Below are positions 6,631 through 14,206 of a DNA stretch of 26,258 nucleotides, one piece after another. The stretch lies in NCBI GenBank assembly GCA_947167555.1, contig CAMVIO010000002.1, positions 1-26,258 on the forward strand, given 5' to 3'. Position numbers and translations under genes: made by a program. Source of the stretch: an uncultured Selenomonadales bacterium (GTDB lineage: Bacteria > Bacillota > Negativicutes > Selenomonadales > Selenomonadaceae). The stretch's first letter is position 1. The number at the start of each line of letters is the position of its first letter. Under the pieces are notes generated by a model, which did no database searches, was not told the DNA's origin, and saw nothing but the letters and a program-made list of their open reading frames with translations.

Positions 6631-6728
6631 CTTCTCGGTGAGCTTTCTTTTTTTGCTTGGTCGCGGCTCTACGACCAATCTTCTCAGTGAGCTTTCTTTA
6701 ATGTCGTTGCTCTACGACTGTTCTCTTG
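6631..6728 (-). ncRNA. Type III antitoxin RNA with two pseudoknot repeats
   Basis: Two repeat units on the minus strand, 6725-6686 (40 nt) and 6685-6637 (49 nt), each starting GAGAA and ending AAAGAAAGCTCAC. A third unit starts (GAGAAG) and is replaced by the terminator hairpin. Each unit has a 5-bp hairpin (GTCGT/ACGAC in the first, GGTCG/CGACC in the second) whose loop contains GAGC. GAGC is complementary to the downstream GCTC of the same unit, so an H-type pseudoknot can form. The compensatory stem change between the two units (GTCGT/ACGAC against GGTCG/CGACC) supports a selected structure. The toxin would cut between units and bind the products (known for the family). Confidence 0.8.
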
Positions 6729-6730
6729 CC

Positions 6731-6762
6731 ATTATAGTATCAATAATGAACCACTCTGTCAA
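6731..6762 (-). promoter_or_regulatory. Promoter of the type III toxin-antitoxin module
   Basis: Minus-strand TTGACA (6762-6757), 17 bp, TACTAT (6739-6734), overlapping a TATAAT three bases further (6736-6731). The start of transcription would lie about 6725-6728, at the first repeat. Confidence 0.75.
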
Positions 6763-6801
6763 TATCTACATTACAAATCCAAGGAGTATAAAGCTATTAT
6801 T

Positions 6802-7224
6802 TCATGTTAGTCCGTCCAAGTATCCTTGCAGGATGAAGACCGCCGCCATCTTGTCGATGACCTTCTTGCGTTTTTTGCGGCTGACGTCCGCCGCGATCAG
6901 CGACTTCGTGGCCGCGACTGTCGAAAGGCGCTCGTCTTGAAATACGATTTCCGCGTCTGGACGTTTTTCCTTGATTGCGTCGGCGAAAGCGCGCACGACC
7001 TCGCAGCGCTCGCCTTCCGTACCGTTCATATTGCGCGGCAGGCCGACGACGAGACGCACGGCGTCGTATTCCCGCATCAGCTCGTCCAGACGCGCAAGAT
7101 CTTTCTCCAGCGTCTCCCGCCGGATAGTCTCAACGCCCTGCGCGGTCATCAGCAGAAGGTCGCTGGCCGCGACGCCTACTGTTCGATCTCCGACGTCAAG
7201 GCCGAGAATCCGCTGCCCTGTCAT
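6802..7224 (-). CDS. ruvX: RuvX/YqgF putative Holliday junction resolvase, pre-16S rRNA nuclease
   Basis: A 140-residue RNase H-like nuclease. Conserved acidic residues are in place: Asp10 (GLDVG), Glu98 (FQDERLST) and Asp124 (KKVIDKMAAV), with the GLPRNMNGT loop at 61-69. Family members act in 16S rRNA 5'-end processing and were first predicted as junction resolvases. It overlaps ireB by 4 bp (ATGA), the usual Firmicute arrangement. Its codons from residue 98 on lie in the 122-bp repeat; the last residues now read YLDGLT instead of the displaced original YLDGLSAK, so the insertion kept the gene functional. No terminator follows, so its transcript can run into the toxin-antitoxin module. Confidence 0.93.
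   Translation of the reverse strand: MTGQRILGLDVGDRTVGVAASDLLLMTAQGVETIRRETLEKDLARLDELMREYDAVRLVVGLPRNMNGTEGERCEVVRAFADAIKEKRPDAEIVFQDERLSTVAATKSLIAADVSRKKRKKVIDKMAAVFILQGYLDGLT
6812..6933 (-). repeat. 122-bp direct repeat, right copy (inside functional ruvX)
   Basis: Partner of 6037-6158, same orientation, 775 bp apart. It includes the codons for RuvX Glu98 to the end of the conserved C-terminal helix. Recombination between the two copies would delete the toxin-antitoxin module and restore the original ruvX end. Confidence 0.95.
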
Positions 7225-7493
7225 TTCCCGTTCTCTTTTTTCATGTTCGCGAGATAGGAACGCACGAATTCCTCCAGAAGCTCGTCGCGCTCAATCTTGC
7301 GGATCATACTGCGCGCGTCGTTGTGGCTCGTGATATAGGCGGGGTCGCCCGAAAGCAGATAGCCGACGAGCTGGTTGATGGGATTATAGCCTTTTTCCTC
7401 CATCGCCTCGCAGGCTCTCCGGATTGTTTTCTCCGCCGCGTTTTCTTCCGCCGCCGGCCGAAACAGCATAGTCTCGTCGCTGACCCAATCCAT
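7221..7493 (-). CDS. ireB: IreB/UPF0297 family regulatory protein
   Basis: A 90-residue protein with the near-invariant signature EEKGYNPINQLVGYLLSGDP followed by AYITSHNDARSMIRKIERDE. IreB in Enterococcus is a substrate of the PASTA kinase IreK and affects cephalosporin resistance; its N-terminal Thr residues are phosphorylated there (here Thr8 is a candidate). Shine-Dalgarno AGGAGGGAAC precedes the ATG. It lies 19 bp after asd and overlaps ruvX, so it is co-transcribed. In many Firmicutes this pair follows alaS; here it follows asd. Confidence 0.93.
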   Translation of the reverse strand: MDWVSDETMLFRPAAEENAAEKTIRRACEAMEEKGYNPINQLVGYLLSGDPAYITSHNDARSMIRKIERDELLEEFVRSYLANMKKENGK

Positions 7494-7512
7494 TCCGTTC
7501 CCTCCTAATGTA

Positions 7513-8544
7513 TTACAACATATCGTTCTTTATCATGTACTCCGCAATCTGCAGCGCGTTCAGTGCCGCTCCTTTTCGGATCTGGTCTCCGCAGAGCCAG
7601 AAGTTCAGGCCGTGATCCACCGAGTAGTCCTTGCGGATGCGTCCGACCTCAACGTCATCCTTGCCGGACGTGAAGAGCGGCATCGGATATTCCATCTCGT
7701 CGGGGTTGTCGTTGACGATGAGACCGGGGAACGCGGCGAAAGCCTTTTTCGCGGCCTCTTCCGTGACCTCACCCTCGAACTCGACGTTGACCGACTCCGC
7801 GTGGCTGCGGTAGACCGGCACGCGCACCGTCGTCGCGGTGATGCGCATATCCGGCGCGGAAAGGATTTTCCGTGTCTCGTCGATCATCTTCATTTCTTCT
7901 TTTGTATAGAGATTCTCCTTGAACACGTCAATCTGCGGAATCAGGTTGAACGCGATCTGGTAATGCTTCGCAAGGCTCGCGCCGGGCAGGATTTCCGCCT
8001 TGACCGGGCGGCCGTTCACGATGTCGTCCACCTGCTGTTCCAGCTCCGCCATCGCTTCCTTGCCGCCGCCGGAAACCGCCTGATAGGTGGAAACGACGAC
8101 GCGCTTGATCTTCTTCACGTCATGAAGCGGCTTCAGCGCCATGACCATGATGATAGTCGAGCAGTTCGGATTCGCGATGATGCCCTTGTGCTGCGCGATA
8201 GACTCGGGATTGACCTCGGGCACCACCAACGGCACCTCCGGGTCCATGCGGAACGTCGAGGAATTGTCGATGACCACGGCGCCCGCTTTGACCGCCGGTT
8301 CGGCAAAGGTCTTGCTGATGGAGCCGCCGGCAAACAGCGCGATTTTTACATCCTTAAAAGAATCTGCCGTCGCTTCCTCAACGACATATTCTTTGCCCTT
8401 GACTGTGAGTTTCGTCCCAGCCGAACGCTTTGACGCGAGAAGCTTCAGATTGTCAAAGGGAAAGTCCCGCTCTTCGATCAGCTTCAGGAATTCCTGCCCC
8501 ACCGCGCCAGTCGCGCCGAGAATCGCCGTATTGTACTTCTTCAT
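7513..8544 (-). CDS. asd: Aspartate-semialdehyde dehydrogenase
   Basis: A 343-residue enzyme reducing aspartyl phosphate to aspartate semialdehyde with NADPH, the branch point to lysine/diaminopimelate, threonine and methionine. The N-terminal nucleotide loop GATGAVGQ (10-17), the active-site Cys128 in NPNCST and the catalytic His248 in YRSHAES are present. Full length for the family. The gene lies 18 bp after dapB, with GGAAGGAACGAC before its ATG, in one operon that supplies peptidoglycan diaminopimelate. Confidence 0.97.
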   Translation of the reverse strand: MKKYNTAILGATGAVGQEFLKLIEERDFPFDNLKLLASKRSAGTKLTVKGKEYVVEEATADSFKDVKIALFAGGSISKTFAEPAVKAGAVVIDNSSTFRMDPEVPLVVPEVNPESIAQHKGIIANPNCSTIIMVMALKPLHDVKKIKRVVVSTYQAVSGGGKEAMAELEQQVDDIVNGRPVKAEILPGASLAKHYQIAFNLIPQIDVFKENLYTKEEMKMIDETRKILSAPDMRITATTVRVPVYRSHAESVNVEFEGEVTEEAAKKAFAAFPGLIVNDNPDEMEYPMPLFTSGKDDVEVGRIRKDYSVDHGLNFWLCGDQIRKGAALNALQIAEYMIKNDML

Positions 8545-8562
8545 GTCGTTCCTTCCCTTCTA

Positions 8563-9351
8563 TTATAAAAGCTTTTCGAGACCGACCACGAGGCCGGAGA
8601 GCGACCGAACCTTTTTGCACGCCAGTATAACGCCCGGCATGAAGGACTCGCGATCCATCGAGTCGTGACGAATGGAGAGCGTCTGCCCGAGACCGCCGAA
8701 GATGATTTCCTGATGAGCGACATAGCCCGGAAGCCGGACGCTGTGGATGTGGAGACCGCCGACCACCGCGCCGCGCGCGCCGGGAATCGTTTCCTTCTCG
8801 TCCGGGTGCCCCTGCCGCATATCTCCGCGCACCTCGCGGATCAGCTCCGCCGTCTGAAGCGCGGTGCCGGAAGGAGCGTCGAGCTTGTTGTCATGATGCA
8901 GCTCGATGATTTCGACATTCGGCATATATTTCGCGGCCTGCTTCGCCATCATCATCATCAATACCGCGCCTATCGCGAAGTTCGGAGCGATGAAGCAGGG
9001 CGTCTTTTTCTTCTCGGCCAGCGTCGAGAGCTGTTTTTTCGCATCGTCGGAAAGTCCCGTGGTGCCGATGACAGGCGAGACGCCGCTCTCAATCGCCGTG
9101 ATCGCGTTTTGCAGCGCCACGTCCGGACGCGTGAAGTCCACCATGACGTCGGGACGCGTCTTGTCGATAGCGTTCGCGAGATTTGTCGTCACCGGAACTC
9201 CGCAGGGAGCCTGTCCGACCATCGTGCCCGCGTCTTCCGCTTCGTGGATGTCCACCGCCGCGACAAGAGAGAGCTCCTCGTCGGCCAGTACCGCTTTCAC
9301 CACGGACTGCCCCATGCGCCCGCAAGCGCCGTTCACCAAAACCTTAACCAT
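8563..9351 (-). CDS. dapB: 4-hydroxy-tetrahydrodipicolinate reductase
   Basis: A 262-residue enzyme of the lysine/diaminopimelate pathway using NAD(P)H. It has the Rossmann loop NGACGRMGQ (7-15), IGTTG (95-99), APNFAIG (122-128) and the signature ELHHDNKLDAPSGTA with catalytic His152 and Lys156. First gene of the dapB-asd-ireB-ruvX operon. A GGAGG element lies upstream of the ATG. Confidence 0.97.
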   Translation of the reverse strand: MVKVLVNGACGRMGQSVVKAVLADEELSLVAAVDIHEAEDAGTMVGQAPCGVPVTTNLANAIDKTRPDVMVDFTRPDVALQNAITAIESGVSPVIGTTGLSDDAKKQLSTLAEKKKTPCFIAPNFAIGAVLMMMMAKQAAKYMPNVEIIELHHDNKLDAPSGTALQTAELIREVRGDMRQGHPDEKETIPGARGAVVGGLHIHSVRLPGYVAHQEIIFGGLGQTLSIRHDSMDRESFMPGVILACKKVRSLSGLVVGLEKLL

Positions 9352-9412
9352 GTCATCGCCTCCAAATAATGCCCAGGGAAACGCTATTAAAATAACGACC
9401 TAACTTTAACAC

Positions 9413-9440
9413 ATCTTACCTGTAAAAAGCAAGGAAACAA
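9413..9440 (-). promoter_or_regulatory. Possible dapB operon promoter
   Basis: Minus-strand TTGTTT (9440-9435), 16 bp, TAAGAT (9418-9413). The match is moderate; an alternative pair nearby (TTGCTT, 17 bp, TTAAAG) is equally weak. Some promoter is expected in this 138-bp gap because the upstream gene's transcript ends here. Confidence 0.35.
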
Positions 9441-9489
9441 TAAAAAATACATGTATACTTGCCTTCCCCAGAGAAGAAGGCCAATTTCA

Positions 9490-10884
9490 TCATACCTTCA
9501 ATATCCCGACGGATTGCAGGAAAAGTACCAGCAGCAAAAACGGAACGATATACCGGATCATGACGGAATACACGCCTTTGAACCGGAACGGCTCCCCGTT
9601 TTTCGTCATTTCCTCAATCACGACGCCGGGATTCACACCCCAGCCGATCAGGAGGCAGGTGGCGATGGCCACGACCGGCATGAAAATATTGTTGCTGAAG
9701 AAGTCGAACAGGTCGAGAATCTGTCCCGTCGCGCCGTTCGGCAGCGGCATCTCAAAGTAGAGCACGTTGTAGCCGAGGCAGACGAGGACGCCGATGGCGA
9801 GGGCAACCAGACCTTCGATGACCGTCGCTTTTTCCCGCGACCACGAGAACGCCTCCATCAGAGACGAAATCACAGCTTCCATGATGGAAATCGAGCTGGT
9901 CAGCGCCGCGAAGAAGACCATCAGGAAAAAGGCCGCGCCGACAACATGGCCGATGGTCCCCATCGCGTTGAACACTTTCGGCATCGAGACGAACAGCAGC
10001 GAAGGCCCCGATGCGCTCATAGCTTCCTTTCCCAAAAACACATAGACCGGCAAGATAATCATGACGCCGGCCAGAAAAGCCACGAAGGTATCAAAGAACT
10101 CGATCTGCGCCGCGCTCCTGAAGATGTTCCCGCGATCGTCGAAATAGGAGCCGTAAGCGATCATGATGCCCATGGCGACGCTGATGGAGAAAAAGAGCTG
10201 CCCCATGGCGTCCAATACCACGGAAAAGAACTTGCCGGCCGTCATCCCGCTCATATCCGGGACGAGATAGATCCAAAGGCCGTCCAGCCCGGTGCGGGTC
10301 ACGGTACCGTCGTCGTAACGGATGAAAAGGCAGAATATGGCGATAGCGATGACCAGCAGCAAAAGAATCGGCATCAGCTTACAGGACATTTTTTCTATGC
10401 CTTCGTTAACGCCCCGATAGATGACAAACGCCGTCAGGAAAATGTAGACCGCCATGAAAACCATCGGCTGCACCATGCCCGTGATATAGGCGCCGAAATA
10501 TCCGGCGTCCACGGCATGCCCGAGATCGCCGCACAAAAAGACCGTGAAGTATTTGAGCACCCAACCGCCGATCACACAATAATAAGGAAGGATAATGAAC
10601 GGCACCAGAGTGGAAAAAATGCCGATCCAGCGCCAGCGCGGATGAATCGAGCCATAGGCCCGAAGCGGGCTGTGCTTTGTCTTTCTCCCGATTGAGATTT
10701 CCGTGATCAAAAGCGTGATGCCGAAGGTCAAAAGCAGAACCAGGTAGGTTGCCAGGAATATGCCGCCGCCGTTTTTCGCCGCGAAGTACGGGAATCTCCA
10801 AATATTCCCCAACCCGATCGCGCTGCCCGCAGCCGCCAGAATGAATCCTGCCGTCCCCGAAAAGGAATTCTGTTTCTTTTCCAT
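9490..10884 (-). CDS. Neurotransmitter:sodium symporter (NSS) family transporter
   Basis: A 464-residue membrane protein with 11-12 hydrophobic segments. The first helix carries the family signature GLGNIWRFPYFAAKNGGG that forms Na+ and substrate sites in LeuT. Bacterial members take up amino acids with sodium; the substrate cannot be read from sequence. I place the start at the ATG at 10884, before EKKQNSFSGT; GGGAG lies 11 bases upstream. A TTG start at 10902 is possible but it overlaps that Shine-Dalgarno. It follows the VTT protein gene by about 20 bp and is probably co-transcribed with it. A weak GCCTTC/GAAGGC hairpin (9461-9481) may end the transcript. Confidence 0.93.
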   Translation of the reverse strand: MEKKQNSFSGTAGFILAAAGSAIGLGNIWRFPYFAAKNGGGIFLATYLVLLLTFGITLLITEISIGRKTKHSPLRAYGSIHPRWRWIGIFSTLVPFIILPYYCVIGGWVLKYFTVFLCGDLGHAVDAGYFGAYITGMVQPMVFMAVYIFLTAFVIYRGVNEGIEKMSCKLMPILLLLVIAIAIFCLFIRYDDGTVTRTGLDGLWIYLVPDMSGMTAGKFFSVVLDAMGQLFFSISVAMGIMIAYGSYFDDRGNIFRSAAQIEFFDTFVAFLAGVMIILPVYVFLGKEAMSASGPSLLFVSMPKVFNAMGTIGHVVGAAFFLMVFFAALTSSISIMEAVISSLMEAFSWSREKATVIEGLVALAIGVLVCLGYNVLYFEMPLPNGATGQILDLFDFFSNNIFMPVVAIATCLLIGWGVNPGVVIEEMTKNGEPFRFKGVYSVMIRYIVPFLLLVLFLQSVGILKV

Positions 10885-10905
10885 TAAATGATTATCTCCC
10901 AATAG

Positions 10906-11604
10906 TCAATTATCGTCTTTCTTCGATCGCCTTTTTTGCACATACCATAGCGCGAAATAGACGAACGCCGCCAACGTCGCCACCAACGCGAGACGATCCA
11001 TGTGCTCATGGAACAGCACCGCGTCATGACCGATGACGACCTCCAGCGCCGTCGACGGAAACTTTCCTATTAAATTGGAAAGCATATAATCTTTTACACT
11101 GATGCGGCTGACCGCGCCGAGCGCCGTCAATATGCCCGACGGGAAATACGGAAGCGTGCGCGCGATCAGCATCATCTGAAACCCTTTTTTCCCGCTGAAC
11201 TCATCGAGCCGTGTCAGGTACGGGCTTTTCTGAATAATCTTTTCCGCCGAGTCCCGGAGGATCGTCCGCATCAGCAGAAAGCTCAGGATCACGCCCGTCG
11301 TCTCCGCGAGCCACGAAACGATGACGCCCGGTACGATACCGAATATCACGCCGTTCGCCGTCGAGATGAATATGGACGGCAAAAAGCCGAGGGCGTTGAC
11401 AAGTACGTCGAGACAGAAGCTGAAAAGCATCGCCCAGACGCCGAAGAAGCGAATATAATCTATCGTTTCCTGCATATCCCCGCAGGTCATGATATGCCAG
11501 AGACGGGCGCAGGGTCCGGGACAAAGCAGCCAAATACCGGCGAACAGCAAGACAAGCAACAGCAGCGCAACGAGCTTGACCGTGCCTTCCGATTTGACGC
11601 GCAT
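10906..11604 (-). CDS. TVP38/TMEM64 family (VTT domain) inner-membrane protein
   Basis: A 232-residue membrane protein with an N-terminal hydrophobic helix (about 9-27) and a VTT/SNARE-associated core. It includes FLPSIFISTANGVIFG and the conserved re-entrant motif MLIARTLPYFPSGILTALGA (about 145-164), a last membrane helix and a basic tail (KRRSKKDD). Relatives (TVP38, DedA) are linked to lipid scrambling or membrane homeostasis; the exact role is unknown. GGGGGGAT precedes the ATG. It is 65 bp after recG with no clear terminator between, so read-through from recG is possible. Confidence 0.88.
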   Translation of the reverse strand: MRVKSEGTVKLVALLLLVLLFAGIWLLCPGPCARLWHIMTCGDMQETIDYIRFFGVWAMLFSFCLDVLVNALGFLPSIFISTANGVIFGIVPGVIVSWLAETTGVILSFLLMRTILRDSAEKIIQKSPYLTRLDEFSGKKGFQMMLIARTLPYFPSGILTALGAVSRISVKDYMLSNLIGKFPSTALEVVIGHDAVLFHEHMDRLALVATLAAFVYFALWYVQKRRSKKDDN

Positions 11605-11669
11605 TATTCATCCCCCCTGTCCATGATAAAGATATTCCTGAAAGCATAACAAGCGATTCTGAAAAAATG

Positions 11670-13730
11670 TTACGCGTCCAATATCTTTCCGAAGCGGTCG
11701 CTGTAATTCAGTCGAAGAACCTCCAGCACATAGCGCATATCCCGCGCTTCCTCCATCGTTTCCATCGCCGCGCGTCGGGCGTGCATCAGGATGTCCGTGT
11801 CGCGAAGCACGTTCGCTATTTTGAGATCGCCGAGACCGTGCTGCATGGAGCCGAAAAACTGTCCCGGCCCGCGCAGCCGCAAATCTTCTTCCGCAAGAGC
11901 GAAACCGCTGGAGGTGCGTTCCATCGCGCGCAAGCGTTCATTCTCCGCGCCCTCTTTCCCGCCGCCGATCAGGATGCAGTACGATTGATACTTTCCACGC
12001 CCGATGCGGCCGCGAAGCTGATGAAGCTGCGCAAGGCCGAACCGCTCGGCGTGCTCCACCACCATGACCGTCGCGTTCGGCACGTCCACGCCAACCTCGA
12101 TGACCGTTGTCGCGACCAGGAGCTTCGTCTCGCCCTCGTAAAACGCGCGCATGGCCTCTTCCTTTTCTTTCGGCTTCAGCTTGCCATGCACCAGTCCGCA
12201 GGGAATGCCCCAAAATATGCCGCCGGAAAGCTCCTCGTAAATCGCCTCCGCCGACGGCAGATCCGATTCTTCGCTTTCCTCGATCAACGGGCAAACAACA
12301 TAGGCCTGGCGCCCCGCCTCGATTTCCTTTTTCACGAAATCGTAAATCAGCCCGCGCCGTTCCTCGGTCCGCACGAACGTCCGCACCGGCTTACGTCCCG
12401 GCGGCAAACCCTCGATACGCGAAACGTCGAGATCGCCGTATACCGTCAAGGTCATCGTCCGCGGAATCGGCGTCGCCGTCATGACGAGCACATCCGGCGT
12501 CTTTTCGCCACGCTTTTTCAGCTCGGCGCGCTGGGCGATGCCGAAGCGGTGCTGCTCGTCGGTTACTACAAGCCCCAGCTCGTCATAGCGAACCTTGTCC
12601 TGGATCAGCGCGTGGGTCCCGATGACGATATCAATCTCATGCGCCGCGATGGCCGCAAGCGTTTCTTCATGCTGCTTGGGCGTAAGCTTGCCGGAAAGAA
12701 GCCCGATGCGAATTCCCGTATCCGCCAGAAGCCGCGAGAATGTCTCGCTGTGCTGGCGCGCGAGGATTTCCGTCGGCGCCATCAGGACGCCCTGATAGCC
12801 GTTTTCCACGGTCTTAGCCAGCGCGAGAAGCGCGACGGCCGTCTTTCCCGAGCCGACGTCCCCCTGCACGAGCCGCCGCATCGGCGTCGGCTTTTCCATA
12901 TCGACGGTTATTTCTTTCCAGGCTTTCGCTTGTCCTTCTGTCAATTGGAACGGGAGCGCACCCTCGACTTTTTGCACAAGGCTTCCGTTCATCAGATGAC
13001 GGACGCCCTGCTCTTTTTCCTGCGTCTTCTTTTTCATGAGCAGCAATCCGCACTGAATCAAGTACAGTTCTTCAAAGGCGAGCCGAGCCCTTGCCTCCGA
13101 CAATGCTTTCACCGACGGAGGAAAATGCACGGAACGGAAGGCCTCGTCACGTCCCATCAACGCATAACGGGAGCGAACGCTTTCGGGGATTACTTCGGGC
13201 ATTTCCGGCTTTTTTTGAAGCGCTTGCTTCATCAGGTCGCGGAAAAATTTCTGATTCAGGCTGGCCGTCGCCGCGTAAACGGGAAGTATCTTCCCCTGCG
13301 CCTCCGCAACGCCCTCGTCCATCACCTCAAAGGCCGCCATTTGCGTCATCGCGAGAAGGCCTCGCCCCCCGTAGGCATATTCGATTTTCCCGGTCGCGAG
13401 GACGCGCCGTCCCACGACGAGTTTTTTTGCGAGATACGGCTGATTGAACCATGTCATCGACAAAAATCCCGTGCCGTCGCTCAGGCGCACGTTCAAAACG
13501 CTGATGCCGCGCATAGCCCTTCGCTCATTCACATGGACAATCGTGCCGAAAACGGTGGCTTCCATCCCCGCCGAAAGCGTCGCAAGCTGACGCACCGTGC
13601 TTTGGTCGATATAGGCACGCGGATAATAAGTCAGCAAATCAAACAGCGTCGCAATGCCAAGACGAGAAAGCGCTGACGCCCGTTTCGCGCCAACGCCCGA
13701 AAGCCCTTCCACGCCGTCCAGAAGTTCCAT
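11670..13730 (-). CDS. recG: ATP-dependent DNA helicase RecG
   Basis: A 686-residue superfamily 2 helicase that remodels stalled forks and Holliday junctions. It has an N-terminal wedge/OB domain (about 60-150, beginning YYPRAYIDQ), Walker A QGDVGSGKT (about 290-297), motif II DEQHRFG (391-397), TATPIPRT, and the RecG-type QLRGRIGRG region near the C-terminus. I chose the ATG at 13730 because GGGAGG lies six bases upstream, the protein then has the usual length, and the strong promoter at 13783-13811 lies within the longer open frame (to 13841), which excludes starts further upstream. Confidence 0.96.
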   Translation of the reverse strand: MELLDGVEGLSGVGAKRASALSRLGIATLFDLLTYYPRAYIDQSTVRQLATLSAGMEATVFGTIVHVNERRAMRGISVLNVRLSDGTGFLSMTWFNQPYLAKKLVVGRRVLATGKIEYAYGGRGLLAMTQMAAFEVMDEGVAEAQGKILPVYAATASLNQKFFRDLMKQALQKKPEMPEVIPESVRSRYALMGRDEAFRSVHFPPSVKALSEARARLAFEELYLIQCGLLLMKKKTQEKEQGVRHLMNGSLVQKVEGALPFQLTEGQAKAWKEITVDMEKPTPMRRLVQGDVGSGKTAVALLALAKTVENGYQGVLMAPTEILARQHSETFSRLLADTGIRIGLLSGKLTPKQHEETLAAIAAHEIDIVIGTHALIQDKVRYDELGLVVTDEQHRFGIAQRAELKKRGEKTPDVLVMTATPIPRTMTLTVYGDLDVSRIEGLPPGRKPVRTFVRTEERRGLIYDFVKKEIEAGRQAYVVCPLIEESEESDLPSAEAIYEELSGGIFWGIPCGLVHGKLKPKEKEEAMRAFYEGETKLLVATTVIEVGVDVPNATVMVVEHAERFGLAQLHQLRGRIGRGKYQSYCILIGGGKEGAENERLRAMERTSSGFALAEEDLRLRGPGQFFGSMQHGLGDLKIANVLRDTDILMHARRAAMETMEEARDMRYVLEVLRLNYSDRFGKILDA

Positions 13731-13782
13731 CCGCATCCTCCCGCATTGCTTCCTTCTATTATTTTTATTACCAATGCGAACA

Positions 13783-13811
13783 AGTATATCGTAAAGCTCC
13801 CGCACTGTCAA
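13783..13811 (-). promoter_or_regulatory. recG promoter
   Basis: Minus-strand TTGACA (13811-13806), 17 bp, TATACT (13788-13783): a near-consensus sigma-70 promoter about 50 bp upstream of the recG start, divergent from the feoA promoter. Confidence 0.8.
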
Positions 13812-13849
13812 CGAAACAGCTTTTTTGAAAGCGCTTTGCAAAAACAGGC

Positions 13850-13878
13850 TTGACGAATGTTTTGAAAAGCTGTATATT
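13850..13878 (+). promoter_or_regulatory. feo operon promoter
   Basis: TTGACG (13850-13855), 17 bp, TATATT (13873-13878). The start of transcription would fall within the Fur-like box that follows directly. Confidence 0.75.
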
Positions 13879-13903
13879 GATAATGAAAATTAAAATGATT
13901 ATA
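13878..13903 (+). promoter_or_regulatory. Probable Fur box of the feo operon
   Basis: The stretch starting TTGATAATGAAAATT and ending AAAATGATTATA matches the imperfect GATAATGAT-type inverted repeat bound by Fur. It adjoins the -10, so Fe-Fur binding would block transcription when iron is plentiful. Confidence 0.65.
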
Positions 13904-13931
13904 AAACTCACGTTGACAGGAGGCAAAAAAA

Positions 13932-14156
13932 ATGACTTTACGGGAAGGAACGTCGGGACAGCGGTTTGTTATCCGCTCCGTCTCTGATTCACCCCTGAAA
14001 AATCGACTGATGACCATGGGCCTTGTTCCCGGCACGGCGGTGACTGTGCTTCGCTCCGCGCCGTTGGGCGACCCGATGGCGCTCCGCGTGCGCTCGTATC
14101 ATCTGGCGCTTCGCCGGGACGACGCCGCTTCGATCGAAGTTGAAGCGATGGCATAA
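13932..14156 (+). CDS. feoA: FeoA, ferrous iron transport accessory protein
   Basis: A 74-residue SH3-like protein with the FeoA pattern: LKNRLMTMGLVPGTAVTVLR in the middle and DPMALRVRSYHLALRRDDA near the end. It supports FeoB at the inner membrane, possibly by contacting its G domain. AGGAGG lies upstream of the ATG. First gene of feoA-feoB-small Cys-rich protein. Confidence 0.93.
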   Translation: MTLREGTSGQRFVIRSVSDSPLKNRLMTMGLVPGTAVTVLRSAPLGDPMALRVRSYHLALRRDDAASIEVEAMA

Positions 14157-14206
14157 AGGCAAGGTAAAATAAGTCTCTTATAATCCATAAAGAAGGGAAA
14201 CAGATC

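Noticed and set aside
6589..6678. Thirty extra N-terminal residues on the type III toxin
   Set aside because: They would be translated from the antitoxin repeat and its terminator; the ATG at 6588 has its own GGAGAA.
13731..13841. Longer RecG start
   Set aside because: It would begin upstream of the strong recG promoter (13783-13811); the start at 13730 has GGGAGG at the right distance.
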